This document shows positions 25,460 through 34,299 of a DNA stretch of 64,000 nt, one piece after another. The DNA lies in NCBI GenBank assembly GCA_963669265.1, contig OY769916.1:3534001-3598000 (forward strand). Reading direction: 5' to 3'. The position numbers and the translations under genes were made by a program. The stretch's first letter is position 1. Each line of letters begins with the position of its first letter. Source of the DNA: SZUA-547 sp963669265. Its GTDB lineage: Bacteria > Pseudomonadota > Alphaproteobacteria > Rhodobacterales > Rhodobacteraceae. The notes under the pieces are model-generated. The model was given only the letters and a program-made list of their open reading frames with translations. It had not been told where the DNA came from and searched no databases.

Positions 25460-27088
25460 TTACTCAGCCGGCACGGATTCAGGGCGTTTGCCGCCGCTGA
25501 GATCTATGATGGTTTCATTTCGCAGATCACCGCGGATCGTCCGCCAGACATTGTAGGCCATCAGAATGCCGCCCAGCAGATAGAGACCGCCGCCAATCGC
25601 ACGGACCACATAGAATTCGAACAACACCTCAACCGACGCGGCGAAGCTGTTGATCAGGAAGCCCTGATCATCGACCTCACGCCACATCAGACCCTGGGTG
25701 ATCCCACTGACCCACAGCGCAGCGGCGTAAAGAACGATGCCGATCGTCGCGAGCCAGAAATGCCAGCTGACCATCGCCAGACTGTAAAGGCGCGTGCGGC
25801 CCCAAAGCTTCGGAGTCATATAGTAGATCGCGCCGAACGAGATCATGCCAACCCAGCCCAGAGCGCCGGAATGCACATGGCCGACCGTCCAATCCGTGTA
25901 GTGGCTGAGCGAGTTGACCGCCTTGATCGCCATTAGCGGGCCCTCGAAAGTGGACATGCCGTAGAAGGCCACCGCAGCCACCATCATCCGGATGATTGGA
26001 TCGGTGCGCAGTTTGTCCCATGCGCCCGCCAGCGTTAGCAGGCCGTTCAGCATGCCGCCCCAACTGGGCATCCACAGGACCACCGAGAACACCATGCCTA
26101 ACGTCTGCGCCCAGTCGGGCAGGGCGGTGAAGTGCAGGTGGTGGGGACCCGCCCAGATATACATGAAGATTAACGACCAGAAGTGGATGATCGAGAGTTT
26201 GTAGGAATAGACTGGGCGCTCCGCCTGTTTCGGCACGAAGTAGTACATCATGCCCAGGAAACCGGCGGTCAGGAAGAAACCGACCGCGTTATGGCCGTAC
26301 CACCACTGCGTCAGCGCATCCTGCACGCCCGAGAACAGCGAGTAGCTGCGCGAGCCCCAGAACGACACCGGCACGGCCAAATTGTTGATAACGTGAAGCA
26401 TCGCGATGGTTATGATGAAGCCCAGATAGAACCAGTTTGCGACATAGATATGCGGCTCTTTGCGCTTCATGATCGTTCCCATGAAGACCGCAAGATAGGC
26501 CACCCAGACAACCGTCAGCCAAAGGTCGATATACCACTCCGGCTCCGCGTATTCTTTGGATTGGGAGCCGCCGAGCAGGTAGGATGTGGCCGCCAGAACA
26601 ATAAAAAGCTGGTATCCCCAAAACACGAACCAGGCCAGATTGCCGCCCCAGAGGCGCGCGCCGCTGGTGCGTTGAACGACATAGAACGACGTACAGAGCA
26701 GGGCGTTGCCGCCGAATGCGAAGATCACCGCTGAGGTGTGCAGCGGCCGAACGCGGCCGAATGTGGTCCAGGGCAGCTCAAAATTCAGAACTGGAAACGC
26801 CAGCTGCAGCGCGATGAAGAGGCCCGCCGCGAAACCGACGACGCCCCAGAAGACCGTCGCGATCACGCCCGCGCGCACGACGCCTTCAAAATACCCGGTG
26901 GCCGCAGGGGCCGGAACGCTGACGCTGTCCCCGCCCATCTTCCGCACGACGATGATAAACGTGACGATCGCCGCGACGGCGATCAGGATGGCGTGGACCA
27001 TGTAAGAGACATCCAGCGCCCTGTTCGCCGCGACGAGCGCGAAAAACGCAACGACGCCCAACAAGACAAGTTGCACGGCACGGTTCAT
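25460..27088 (-). CDS. ccoN: cbb3-type cytochrome c oxidase subunit I CcoN
   Basis: 542 residues with about 14 membrane helices. Visible ligands: the low-spin heme His in LHTSAVIFAFGGNALL, the CuB His in WYGHNAVGFFLT and PHHLHFTALPDW, the catalytic Tyr region in RPVYSYKLSIIHFWS, and the heme His pair in DWTVGHVHSGALGWVG. This is the oxygen-reducing, proton-pumping subunit of the high-affinity terminal oxidase used at low oxygen. First gene of ccoNOQP; a consensus FNR box lies about 96 bases upstream. Confidence 0.97.
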   Translation of the reverse strand: MNRAVQLVLLGVVAFFALVAANRALDVSYMVHAILIAVAAIVTFIIVVRKMGGDSVSVPAPAATGYFEGVVRAGVIATVFWGVVGFAAGLFIALQLAFPVLNFELPWTTFGRVRPLHTSAVIFAFGGNALLCTSFYVVQRTSGARLWGGNLAWFVFWGYQLFIVLAATSYLLGGSQSKEYAEPEWYIDLWLTVVWVAYLAVFMGTIMKRKEPHIYVANWFYLGFIITIAMLHVINNLAVPVSFWGSRSYSLFSGVQDALTQWWYGHNAVGFFLTAGFLGMMYYFVPKQAERPVYSYKLSIIHFWSLIFMYIWAGPHHLHFTALPDWAQTLGMVFSVVLWMPSWGGMLNGLLTLAGAWDKLRTDPIIRMMVAAVAFYGMSTFEGPLMAIKAVNSLSHYTDWTVGHVHSGALGWVGMISFGAIYYMTPKLWGRTRLYSLAMVSWHFWLATIGIVLYAAALWVSGITQGLMWREVDDQGFLINSFAASVEVLFEFYVVRAIGGGLYLLGGILMAYNVWRTIRGDLRNETIIDLSGGKRPESVPAE

Positions 27089-27183
27089 GAGAATTCTCCG
27101 TCGGCTGCGGATCGGTTGAATTTTGTGCAGCGCACCGTAATGCGCCTTGATCGGGTTAAAGTCATGGGCGCCCCTTCGGGGCT

Positions 27184-27197
27184 TTGATCCAGATCAA
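27184..27197. promoter_or_regulatory. FNR box upstream of ccoN
   Basis: TTGATCCAGATCAA is the exact TTGAT-N4-ATCAA consensus for FNR/FnrL. It lies between fnrL (stop at 27227) and ccoN (start at 27088), about 96 bases ahead of the ccoN start codon, a sensible place for activation of ccoNOQP under low oxygen. Confidence 0.88.
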
Positions 27198-27226
27198 TCG
27201 GCATGAATAACCTTGTGTAATCACGT

Positions 27227-27988
27227 TCAATAAAGCGCGTCGCCGTCGGATTCGTCGCCCGAGGCGTCCAGCAAGCGCGCGAAGTCGAGGATCGCGATCT
27301 CTCGCGCGCTGATTAACGTGATTACTCCCTCCTTCTTTAGTTGCGAAAACTGTCGGCTGACGGTTTCGATCGTCAGGCCGAGGTACTCGGACATCTGTTC
27401 ACGGGTCAAAGCCAGCTCGACCGTCACCGTGTTCGCCTGTGGATCGTCGGTCAGGCCGGCGGCCCTCCGCGCCAGTATCGCCAGAAAACTCGCCAGCTTC
27501 TCCTTCGCCGTCTTTCGGCCCAGCAGCAGCATCCATTCGCGCGACGCATCCAGTTCGTCTAATGTCAATTCAAGCAGACGTTTTTCGATATTCGACGAAT
27601 CGTCACAGAGGGCCTCAAATTTTTTGCGGGTGAATCGGCACAGCCGGACCTGCGTGACGGCCACCGCGTCAAACGGCGCGACCGGCCTGTAGGGGCGGCC
27701 GATAAAATCCGATGGAAACAGCAGGCCGACCATTTGTCGGCGTCCGTCGATCATCGTTTTGCTCAGACTGACGACGCCTTCGACAACCGTGCCGACAAAG
27801 GCCGAATCCTCGCCCGCCGCGGCGATTTCCTCACCCGGCTCATAGGTCTTGTAGGATTTGAAGCTGTCTAGAATGACAAGCTCGGGCGGCGAACAATATG
27901 CGCAAACCGCTTTCTGGCGTATGCCGCAGGTCGCGCACCGGTCCGTCGCCGCGCCCTCTACGACACGTAATATCGGGTTGGCGGTCAT
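27227..27988 (-). CDS. fnrL: Oxygen-sensing Crp/Fnr-family regulator FnrL
   Basis: 253 residues from the ATG at 27988, with GGGGAGAG seven bases upstream. The N-terminal cluster CATCGIRQKAVCAYC (Cys18, 21, 29, 32) and Cys117 in VRLCRF supply the 4Fe-4S ligands. A cNMP-fold sensor domain and a helix-turn-helix with LGLTIETVSRQFSQL follow; the E-T-V-S-R recognition residues match those that read TTGAT in FNR. It lies directly upstream of ccoNOQP and divergent from hemN, the standard Rhodobacterales arrangement. Confidence 0.95.
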   Translation of the reverse strand: MTANPILRVVEGAATDRCATCGIRQKAVCAYCSPPELVILDSFKSYKTYEPGEEIAAAGEDSAFVGTVVEGVVSLSKTMIDGRRQMVGLLFPSDFIGRPYRPVAPFDAVAVTQVRLCRFTRKKFEALCDDSSNIEKRLLELTLDELDASREWMLLLGRKTAKEKLASFLAILARRAAGLTDDPQANTVTVELALTREQMSEYLGLTIETVSRQFSQLKKEGVITLISAREIAILDFARLLDASGDESDGDALY

Positions 27989-28026
27989 CAATCTCTCCCC
28001 AGGGAAATCCAAGCATTACGTTGATC

Positions 28027-28040
28027 TTGACGTGGGTCAA
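28027..28040. promoter_or_regulatory. FNR box in the fnrL-hemN divergent region
   Basis: TTGACGTGGGTCAA (TTGAC-N4-GTCAA) is an FNR-type palindrome 39 bases upstream of fnrL and 35 bases upstream of the hemN start. A TTGAT half-site at 28021 precedes it. It could serve both autoregulation of fnrL and oxygen control of hemN. Confidence 0.75.
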
Positions 28041-28074
28041 TGCACTCCGCCGCCACAGGTCGAAATGTAGCCCC

Positions 28075-29436
28075 ATGATGAATGAAGCGCTCGCCCAACT
28101 GAAAGAAAACGCGGCCAAGGCCGCGCCCCGCTACACCAGCTATCCGACCGCCCCCCATTTCGGCGCGGCGGTGGACAAGGAGGTCTATGGCGGGTGGCTG
28201 GAATCGCTGCCGCCCGAAGGCACGATCTCGCTCTATGTCCATATCCCGTTTTGCCGGGATTTATGCTGGTTTTGCGCATGTCGCACCCAGGGCGCGCGGC
28301 GCACGGGACCGGTCGAGCGCTATCTTGAATTTCTGGCGGCGGAGATCGACGCCGTCGCCCGCCTGACGCCCAAGGGCGCGCAGGTGGTTCACATGCATTG
28401 GGGCGGCGGCTCGCCGACCTCGCTGAGCGCAGGGCAAATCGTCGCGTTGAACGCGTTTCTGCGCGATCGCTTCACCTTCCATCCCGATGCGGAGATCGCG
28501 GTGGAGGTGTTTCCCGGCGAGTTGGACGACGCAAAGATAGAGGCGCTCGGCCAGATTGGAATCACCCGCGCAAGCGTCGGCGTGCAGGATTTCGACCCGA
28601 AAGTGCAAAAAGCCATCCACCGCGAGCAGAGCTTTGAGATGACCCGCGACGTCATCGCGGGCCTGCGTTCGGCGGGGGCGGAGCGCGTGAATATCGACGC
28701 GCTTTACGGACTTCCGCACCAGACCTGCGAGGGGCTGGAGCGCACGGTTGATCTGACCGCGCTGCTGTCCCCCGATCGCATCGCGCTGTTCGGCTATGCG
28801 CATGTGCCCTGGATGTCGCGGCGGCAGAACATGATCCCGGCGCAGGCCTTGCCCGGGCCGGAAGAGCGCGTGGCGCAGTACGAGTCGGCGGACAAACGAC
28901 TGATCGGACACGGCTACCAGCGGGTGGGAATCGACCATTTCGCCCGCGCGGACGATCCGATGGCGCTGGCGTCCAATGTCGGCGCGCTGCACAGAAATTT
29001 TCAGGGCTACACCACCGATCAGGCCGATGCGCTGATCGGCGTGGGGGCCTCCGCCGTCAGCCGGCTGCCGCAGGGCTATGCGCAGAATCAGGCCGCGACC
29101 TCGAATTATCAGACCGCAGTCTCCAAAGGCGGCTTGGCCACCGCCCGCGGCGTCGCCCTGACGTCAGAAGACAAACTGCGCGGGCATGTCATAGAGCGCT
29201 TGATGTGCGATCTCGCATTCGACGGCGACAAATTGATGGAGCGGTTCGGCGATCGCGCGAAACCTGTCGTCGACCACGCGGAGACGATCCCCGATCGGTT
29301 CCCCAACGCGGTGCGGCGGACCGGGCCGCGATGCTTCAAAGTGTCCGCGCGGCAACGCCCTTTGGCGCGCGCGGTGGCTTCTGAATTCGACGCCTATCTC
29401 GAATCGGGAGAAGCGCGTTACTCTAATCTCGTGTGA
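28075..29436 (+). CDS. hemN: Oxygen-independent coproporphyrinogen III oxidase HemN
   Basis: 453 residues from the first of two adjacent ATGs. It is a radical SAM enzyme with the cluster motif in HIPFCRDLCWFCAC (CxxxCxxC), followed by HWGGGSPTSLS and VGVQDFDPKVQKAI, all typical of HemN rather than HemW. It oxidatively decarboxylates two propionates of coproporphyrinogen III without oxygen, so it serves heme synthesis for the low-oxygen cbb3 oxidase encoded next door. The frame continues upstream to 27898 but there it is only the antisense of fnrL. Confidence 0.95.
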   Translation: MMNEALAQLKENAAKAAPRYTSYPTAPHFGAAVDKEVYGGWLESLPPEGTISLYVHIPFCRDLCWFCACRTQGARRTGPVERYLEFLAAEIDAVARLTPKGAQVVHMHWGGGSPTSLSAGQIVALNAFLRDRFTFHPDAEIAVEVFPGELDDAKIEALGQIGITRASVGVQDFDPKVQKAIHREQSFEMTRDVIAGLRSAGAERVNIDALYGLPHQTCEGLERTVDLTALLSPDRIALFGYAHVPWMSRRQNMIPAQALPGPEERVAQYESADKRLIGHGYQRVGIDHFARADDPMALASNVGALHRNFQGYTTDQADALIGVGASAVSRLPQGYAQNQAATSNYQTAVSKGGLATARGVALTSEDKLRGHVIERLMCDLAFDGDKLMERFGDRAKPVVDHAETIPDRFPNAVRRTGPRCFKVSARQRPLARAVASEFDAYLESGEARYSNLV

Positions 29437-29446
29437 CGGCGTTCGG

Positions 29447-29468
29447 CGGGGATATTTCCCCCGTTTTT
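29447..29468 (+). terminator. Probable intrinsic terminator of hemN
   Basis: A short GC hairpin (GGGGA-TATT-TCCCC) followed by CGTTTTT begins ten bases after the hemN stop. Confidence 0.55.
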
Positions 29469-29569
29469 GGCCTGATCCGAAAAGCTTGGCGCACCCGCTC
29501 GGGGGGGTCGCCGGCGCATAAAATCCCCGGGCGGAACGGAATATTCACCGTTTATGGAGAGACTACACG

Positions 29570-29938
29570 ATGCCCTCATCTACTTCGAAGACCAACGGCG
29601 GCCCCATGCCGACGGTCGATCTCGACGCCATCGCCGAAGTGAACCGCAAATCAGTTCAGGCTATGGCGGAAATGAATCGGCGGATGTTCCGCGCGATGCT
29701 GTCGGCGCAATCCGAAATGCTCCACTTCACCCAACGTCGGCTCGCCGAGGACGCTGCGGCGGCCCGTAAGCTCGCCGAGTGTCGTGAGCCTGAGGACGCG
29801 ATCAGAATCGTCCAGGGCTTCCAGGCCCGGGCGTTTGAGGACTTCACTCGCAGCGCAAGTGAGATCATGCGGCTGAGCTCCGCCGCGGCCCGGTCCGACC
29901 AGTCTGATTCGGCCGGTTCCGACGCGGACGCGGCCTGA
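29570..29938 (+). CDS. Phasin-family protein
   Basis: 122 residues, helical and polar (VDLDAIAEVNRKSVQAMAEM, RIVQGFQARAFEDFTRSASE), matching the phasin pattern of amphipathic helices that coat polyhydroxyalkanoate granules. The Ala/Ser/Asp-rich tail is typical. No PHA synthase is in the window. It is a single gene between hemN and the gap at 29.94-30.38 kb; a GC hairpin (29954-29980) directly follows its stop. Confidence 0.7.
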   Translation: MPSSTSKTNGGPMPTVDLDAIAEVNRKSVQAMAEMNRRMFRAMLSAQSEMLHFTQRRLAEDAAAARKLAECREPEDAIRIVQGFQARAFEDFTRSASEIMRLSSAAARSDQSDSAGSDADAA

Positions 29939-29953
29939 TCGCATAGACCATTG

Positions 29954-29980
29954 GGCGCCCGGCCAGACGCGTCGGGCGCC
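29954..29980 (+). terminator. GC hairpin after the phasin gene
   Basis: GGCGCCCG and CGGGCGCC form a perfect 8-base stem with an 11-base loop, 16 bases after the phasin stop. There is no T-run after it, so it may be a Rho-assisted end or an mRNA-stabilising structure rather than a classical terminator. Confidence 0.4.
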
Positions 29981-30188
29981 TACACCGGGCGGGCTGTTCA
30001 AACCCGCAGTCTCCCGAAAAACCCCTCCAGATCATCAAGAAATTCAGGGCGATCCGACCCATATTTCGGCGTTGGAATCAGAAAACCGCAATCTATTGCG
30101 CCTTGTCATATATTTTTTGCTTTGAGTTTTCGCGGAAACGAGGCATCGTTTCCTCACCGTTTTAACAGCGCAAGAAAGGAGGTGACCA

Positions 30189-30269
30189 ATGTCGAGTGAG
30201 ATATTGGATCTGTCGTTACGCCGAGCACGTGGGGTGATGATTTTGGGGCAGCCTCCATTTCTTCGCTAA
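30189..30269 (+). CDS. 26-residue peptide with exceptionally strong ribosome binding site
   Basis: The ATG follows AAAGGAGGTGA, 11 bases fully complementary to the usual 16S rRNA 3' end, with six bases between GGAGG and the start. The peptide is MSSEILDLSLRRARGVMILG plus QPPFLR. It has a basic middle (RRAR) and a short hydrophobic C-terminus; no family recognised. An intrinsic terminator follows 55 bases after the stop. It could be a small protein, a leader peptide, or the coding part of a dual-function small RNA. arfB starts only 23 bases after the terminator, so a leader role for arfB is less likely. Confidence 0.5.
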   Translation: MSSEILDLSLRRARGVMILGQPPFLR

Positions 30270-30323
30270 TGTGCTGTGATCGGGCTCAGGCCTGATCCGA
30301 CGTGGGATAGACCAGACTCACGG

Positions 30324-30355
30324 GGGGCCGCCCAGCGCGGCCCCTTCCGTTTTTT
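30324..30355 (+). terminator. Intrinsic terminator
   Basis: GGGGCCGC and GCGGCCCC form an 8-base stem around CCAGC, followed by TTCCGTTTTTT. It lies between the tiny ORF and arfB on the plus strand. It has the clearest hairpin plus T-tract in this part of the window. Confidence 0.8.
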
Positions 30356-30378
30356 CGGGTATCTGAAAAACTGCCGCG

Positions 30379-30801
30379 ATGATCCGCATCACCGACCAGA
30401 TAGAAATCGCCGAGTGGGAGATCACCGAAAGCTTCACCCGCGCCTCCGGCCCGGGCGGCCAGAACGTCAACAAGGTCGCCACCGCCGTCGAGCTGCGGTT
30501 CGAGGCGGAGCGCTCTCCCAACTTACCCCCGGATGTAAAGGCGCGCCTGAAGCGCCTCGCGGGGCGTCGCTGGACCAAGGAGGGCGCGATCATCCTTTTC
30601 GCGGACCGCCATCGCAGTCAGGCCCGCAATCGCGACGATGCGTTGGAGCGGCTGACGGAGCTGATCGCCACTGCGGCCAAACGCCCGAAGCCGCGCCGTA
30701 AGACCCGGCCGACGCTCGCCTCAAAACGCCGCCGCCTCGACGGCAAATCACGCCGGGGCGATGTCAAACGCCTGCGCAGCGCGCCAAAGGCAGACGAATG
30801 A
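30379..30801 (+). CDS. arfB: Alternative ribosome-rescue peptidyl-tRNA hydrolase ArfB
   Basis: 140 residues, the length of ArfB (YaeJ) and well short of a full release factor. The GGQ motif is at residues 26-28 (ASGPGGQNVNKVATAVELRF) and the C-terminal tail is rich in Lys/Arg (KRPKPRRKTRPTLASKRRRL), which in ArfB enters the empty mRNA channel of stalled ribosomes. It hydrolyses peptidyl-tRNA on ribosomes lacking a stop codon. Monocistronic. Confidence 0.93.
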   Translation: MIRITDQIEIAEWEITESFTRASGPGGQNVNKVATAVELRFEAERSPNLPPDVKARLKRLAGRRWTKEGAIILFADRHRSQARNRDDALERLTELIATAAKRPKPRRKTRPTLASKRRRLDGKSRRGDVKRLRSAPKADE

Positions 30802-30954
30802 GACTCTGCTGATCCCGGCGTTCGCTTTCGCAGGACGCAACCTCGCCACGCGTAAATTGCATAGCCGGGACGCTGTTTGTGGCTGAGACATGTGATACGG
30901 GATGAGTCTGCTAGCATTGCATTCGACCCACCCCGCCTGCGAAAGACGCCGAAA

Positions 30955-31929
30955 ATGACTCGCCTGTTTTCTATGCCGCTCTCAGCGAACAGCCTTGGCG
31001 CGCTTTACGGATTGGCGGCCTTCGCGATGTTCTCGTTTCACGACGTCATCGTCAAACAACTGGGCGCAACATACTCGCCATTCCAGATCGTGTTTTTCAG
31101 CGCTCTGCTGAGCTTTCCGCTGATCACCATATTCATGATCCGAGATCAGCGGCCGGGCACGCTGCGCCCGGTCCATCCCTGGTGGGTCGCGCTGCGCAGT
31201 CTGGGCGCCTCCGCCTCGGCGCTTTGCGCCTTCTACGCCTTCAGCAAATTGCCGCTGACGCAGGTCTACGCCTTTATCTTCGCGTCGCCGCTGATCATTA
31301 CAGTGCTCGCCATCCCGATGCTGGGCGAGACCATTCGCCTGCGGCGCGGCCTGGCGGTTCTGTTGGGGCTCGCTGGCGTGCTGATCGTGCTGCGCCCCGG
31401 CGCCGTTCCGATCAGCGACGGGCATATCGCGGCGCTGGGCGGCGCGTTTTTCGGCGCGCTGAACTCGATCATCGTTCGCAAAATCGGCGCTGACGAGCGC
31501 GGCGTCGTCATGATTCTCTATCCGACGCTCACCAATCTGACGGTCGCGGCGATCGCGTTGCCGTTCATCTATGTCCCGATGCCGGTTCAGGATCTTGGCC
31601 TGTCGGCCGTGGTCGCCATGTTCATTCTGTTGGCGATGGGGTTCCTGGTTGCCGCCTATCGCAGCGCCGAGTCCATCATCGTTGCGCCGATGCAGTATTC
31701 GCAGATCGTCTGGGCGGCGGTTTTCGGCATGCTCATGTTCGGCGAGTTTCCCGTCTGGCAGACCTATGTCGGCACCGCCGTCATCGCTCTCTCTGGCGTG
31801 TACATCCTGAAGCGCGAGGCGACGAGCGAGGTGTCCGAGAACACGCCCGTCCTCAACACCCGCACGCGCATGGGCCATGTGGGCATGCGGGTCGGCATGA
31901 TTTTGCGGGGCGCCCATCGGCAGGATTGA
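30955..31929 (+). CDS. DMT-superfamily (EamA) transporter
   Basis: 324 residues with ten hydrophobic segments and the two EamA repeats (ANSLGALYGLAAFAMFSFHDVIVK; DGHIAALGGAFFGALNSIIVRKI). The ATG at 30955 was chosen because the upstream extension is hydrophilic and unlike the family; Met at 30973 is an alternative. Substrates in this family range from amino acids to drugs; none can be named here. The C-terminal tail after the tenth helix is longer than usual and basic. Confidence 0.88.
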   Translation: MTRLFSMPLSANSLGALYGLAAFAMFSFHDVIVKQLGATYSPFQIVFFSALLSFPLITIFMIRDQRPGTLRPVHPWWVALRSLGASASALCAFYAFSKLPLTQVYAFIFASPLIITVLAIPMLGETIRLRRGLAVLLGLAGVLIVLRPGAVPISDGHIAALGGAFFGALNSIIVRKIGADERGVVMILYPTLTNLTVAAIALPFIYVPMPVQDLGLSAVVAMFILLAMGFLVAAYRSAESIIVAPMQYSQIVWAAVFGMLMFGEFPVWQTYVGTAVIALSGVYILKREATSEVSENTPVLNTRTRMGHVGMRVGMILRGAHRQD

Positions 31930-32008
31930 CGCGCAATGCCCCGGACCGGCTTGGTCGCGGAGGCCGATAAGCTTAGAAGTTAGACGAAACAGCACGCGGA
32001 GAGGCCTA

Positions 32009-32467
32009 ATGACCACCTGGACCGTTTATCTATCCGGCGAGATTCACACCGATTGGCGCGAGCGGATCACCGAGGGCGCCAAGGCCGCCGGGCTTCCGAT
32101 CACGTTCACCGCGCCGGTCACGGATCACGCGGCCTCTGACGATTGCGGCGTCGCCATTCTGGGCGCGGAGCCGAGCAAGTTCTGGCATGACCGAAAGGGC
32201 GCGGGCGTCAACGCGATCCGCACCCGCACGCTGATCGAGAAAGCCGACGTTGTCGTGGTGCGCTTCGGCGAGCAATACAAGCAGTGGAACGCGGCCTTTG
32301 ATGCGGGCTACGCATCAGCGCTGGGCAAGCCTCTGATCGTCAACCACGGTCCCGAACATCAGCATCCGCTGAAAGAGGTGGACGAGGCCGCCTCCGCCGT
32401 CGCCGAGACGCCGGAGCAGGTCGTCGAAATTCTGCGATATGTAATCACCGGCGCGCTGCCGGGGTGA
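32009..32467 (+). CDS. YtoQ-family protein
   Basis: 152 residues starting MTTWTVYLSGEIHTDWRERI, the conserved YtoQ opening, followed by TAPVTDHAASDDCG and EKADVVVVRFGEQYKQWNAAFDAGYASALGKPLIV, which resembles the nucleoside 2-deoxyribosyltransferase fold. The biochemical role of the family is unknown. It sits alone on its strand with an AGAGGC site upstream. Confidence 0.88.
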   Translation: MTTWTVYLSGEIHTDWRERITEGAKAAGLPITFTAPVTDHAASDDCGVAILGAEPSKFWHDRKGAGVNAIRTRTLIEKADVVVVRFGEQYKQWNAAFDAGYASALGKPLIVNHGPEHQHPLKEVDEAASAVAETPEQVVEILRYVITGALPG

Positions 32468-32477
32468 ACGGCGTCGA

Positions 32478-34217
32478 TCAGCTTTCCCGCAATCCGGCCG
32501 CGCGCAAAGCGGCGATGTCGGCATTCAGTCTCTGGGCGTCGGCCTGAAACTGCGTTTTCGCCCAGGCCTCGATGGTGAAGTCGCGACGGTGCTCCAGTAG
32601 GCGTCGCGCGGCGTGCGCCGCCCGCTCTTGATCGCCGCGGTCGTGATGCACGATGACGAGGTCGAGCAGGCCGAAACCCGGCTCTCGGTCATGATAGGTC
32701 TCGAACATCCGGATCGCGTCGTCATACCGCCCCGACAGGCGGTAAGCGGTGCCCAACTGGCCAAAATAGTAACCGGGGCAGAGCGGGCTGAGCGCCAGAG
32801 CGCGCTCGCCATGCCGCGCCGCTTCGTCCGCTCGCCCCGACATGGCCTGCACCAGACAGGCGAACGCGGCGACGTCGGCGGAGCCCGGCGCCAGGTCCAC
32901 CGCCTGCGCCGCCTGCTCAGCCGCGTCGTCGAATTTTCCTTCGGCCAGCAACACCAGGCTGAGCGTAATGAAGCCATCTGCATTCTCGGGATCCAGCTCC
33001 AGCGCGCGCAAGGCGCAGGCGCGGGATTTCTCAATGGCGGTCTCCCTGTCGTCCCACCAGCCGAACCGGGCGGCGCCATAGTGTTTCAGACCGATCAGCG
33101 CATGGATGCTTGCGGCGCTCGGGTCCAGCTCAAGCGCCCGGTTCCAGCACGCCACGATCTCGACAGCGTTTTCCTTTGTGACCGTCTGGCGGAAGAGCGA
33201 CAGGCCGCGCACCCAATGGGTCCACGCCTCCACATCTTTTGTGGCCCGATAGCGCAACCGCGCCTGCTCGCCCTCGGTCAGCGAGACCTGCATTTCGGTC
33301 GCCACCACCAGCGTGATCTCATCCTGCACCGCGAATATGTCGTCCAAGGCGCGGTCGTAGCGTTCGGCCCAGACATGCGCGCCGGTGGCCGCGTCGATCA
33401 GCTGCGCGGTGATGCGAATCCGGTCGCCGCCTCGCCGGATGCTGCCTTCCAGCACATAGCGGACGCCAAGCTGTCTCGCGATGTCGCGCACATCGACCGA
33501 CCTCCCCTTGAAGGCGAAGGTGGAGTTACGCGCGATCACTTTCAGGTCGCTGAGTTTCGAGAGCGCGGTGATGATGTCTTCGACCAACCCGTCCGCGAAA
33601 TACTCCTGTTCCGGATCGCCTGACATGTTCTTGAACGGCAATACCGCGATGGATGGGTGAGAGTCTGTGGTGGCCAGGGGAGGCGGCGCGTCTTCCGCGC
33701 CGTCCTTGGTCCAGCGCCAGGCACGCACCGGCTGCGCGATATTCTTCAGCGACAGCGCGCCTGCATCGGTCAGGGAAATCTCGCATTTGCCGACGATCTG
33801 TGCGCGCAACGCGTCCGAGATCAAGACGCCGCCGACCGGCGCCGCCGCCTCCAACCGCGCGGCGACATTCACGCCATCGCCGAAAAGATCGCTGTCGGCG
33901 ACAAGGACATCGCCCAGATTGACCCCGATGCGAAGCTGGATTTGCGAAAGCGCGTCATCGCCCGGCGCCGCCGACTGGATCGCGACGGCGCATTCTGCCG
34001 CGTTGACGGCGCTGGGGAACTCCACCAGCGCGCCGTCGCCCATCATTTTGACGATGCGTCCGCGGTGATCGGCGACAAACGGATCGAAGCACTCGCGCCA
34101 GAAACGCGTGAGCGTGGCGAGGGTTCCGGCCTCGTCAGCGCCCATCATGCGCGAATATCCGGCCACATCCGCAGCCAGTATCGCCGCCAACCTGCGCTGG
34201 GCTTTTTCGTCGGCCAT
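32478..34217 (-). CDS. Class III adenylate cyclase with TolB-like and TPR regions
   Basis: 579 residues, no membrane helix. An N-terminal cyclase domain (1-180) keeps the metal aspartates (AADVAGYS, MMGDGALVEF) and the Asn/Arg of FGDGVNVAARLEA. Then comes a TolB/FlgO-like region (SIAVLPFKNMSGDPEQEYFADGLVEDI...LKVIARNSTFAFKG), a family-typical middle domain, and TPR-like helices to the end. Predicted to make cAMP in the cytoplasm. Its signal is unknown; the TPR part is probably a protein-binding input. Convergent with ytoQ. Confidence 0.92.
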   Translation of the reverse strand: MADEKAQRRLAAILAADVAGYSRMMGADEAGTLATLTRFWRECFDPFVADHRGRIVKMMGDGALVEFPSAVNAAECAVAIQSAAPGDDALSQIQLRIGVNLGDVLVADSDLFGDGVNVAARLEAAAPVGGVLISDALRAQIVGKCEISLTDAGALSLKNIAQPVRAWRWTKDGAEDAPPPLATTDSHPSIAVLPFKNMSGDPEQEYFADGLVEDIITALSKLSDLKVIARNSTFAFKGRSVDVRDIARQLGVRYVLEGSIRRGGDRIRITAQLIDAATGAHVWAERYDRALDDIFAVQDEITLVVATEMQVSLTEGEQARLRYRATKDVEAWTHWVRGLSLFRQTVTKENAVEIVACWNRALELDPSAASIHALIGLKHYGAARFGWWDDRETAIEKSRACALRALELDPENADGFITLSLVLLAEGKFDDAAEQAAQAVDLAPGSADVAAFACLVQAMSGRADEAARHGERALALSPLCPGYYFGQLGTAYRLSGRYDDAIRMFETYHDREPGFGLLDLVIVHHDRGDQERAAHAARRLLEHRRDFTIEAWAKTQFQADAQRLNADIAALRAAGLRES

Positions 34218-34299
34218 TCTTCCCGTCCGCGAGGCGCTGAGTTCCGAAAGCGCGAACTCTATGGCCTCCCGATCGGGAAGTATATTGGCGTTTCGGTCC

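Larger units (their letters stand above)
29981..30378. other. Long gap holding a hairpin, a tiny ORF with a near-perfect Shine-Dalgarno, and a terminator
   Basis: Nothing longer than 26 codons looks coding here. The stretch around 30080-30130 is AT-rich (CATATATTTTTTGC), a plausible promoter. It is followed by an 8-base perfect stem with a 4-base loop at 30134-30153 (GGAAACGA/TCGTTTCC), the tiny ORF at 30189-30269, and an intrinsic terminator at 30324-30355. The order promoter-like, hairpin, ORF, terminator suggests one short transcript of about 230 nucleotides independent of both neighbours. Confidence 0.5.

Noticed and set aside
32009..32467. YtoQ as part of a nucleotide-signalling defence system with the adjacent cyclase
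   Set aside because: The two genes are convergent, YtoQ is a widespread single gene, and no effector typical of CBASS or Pycsar is nearby.
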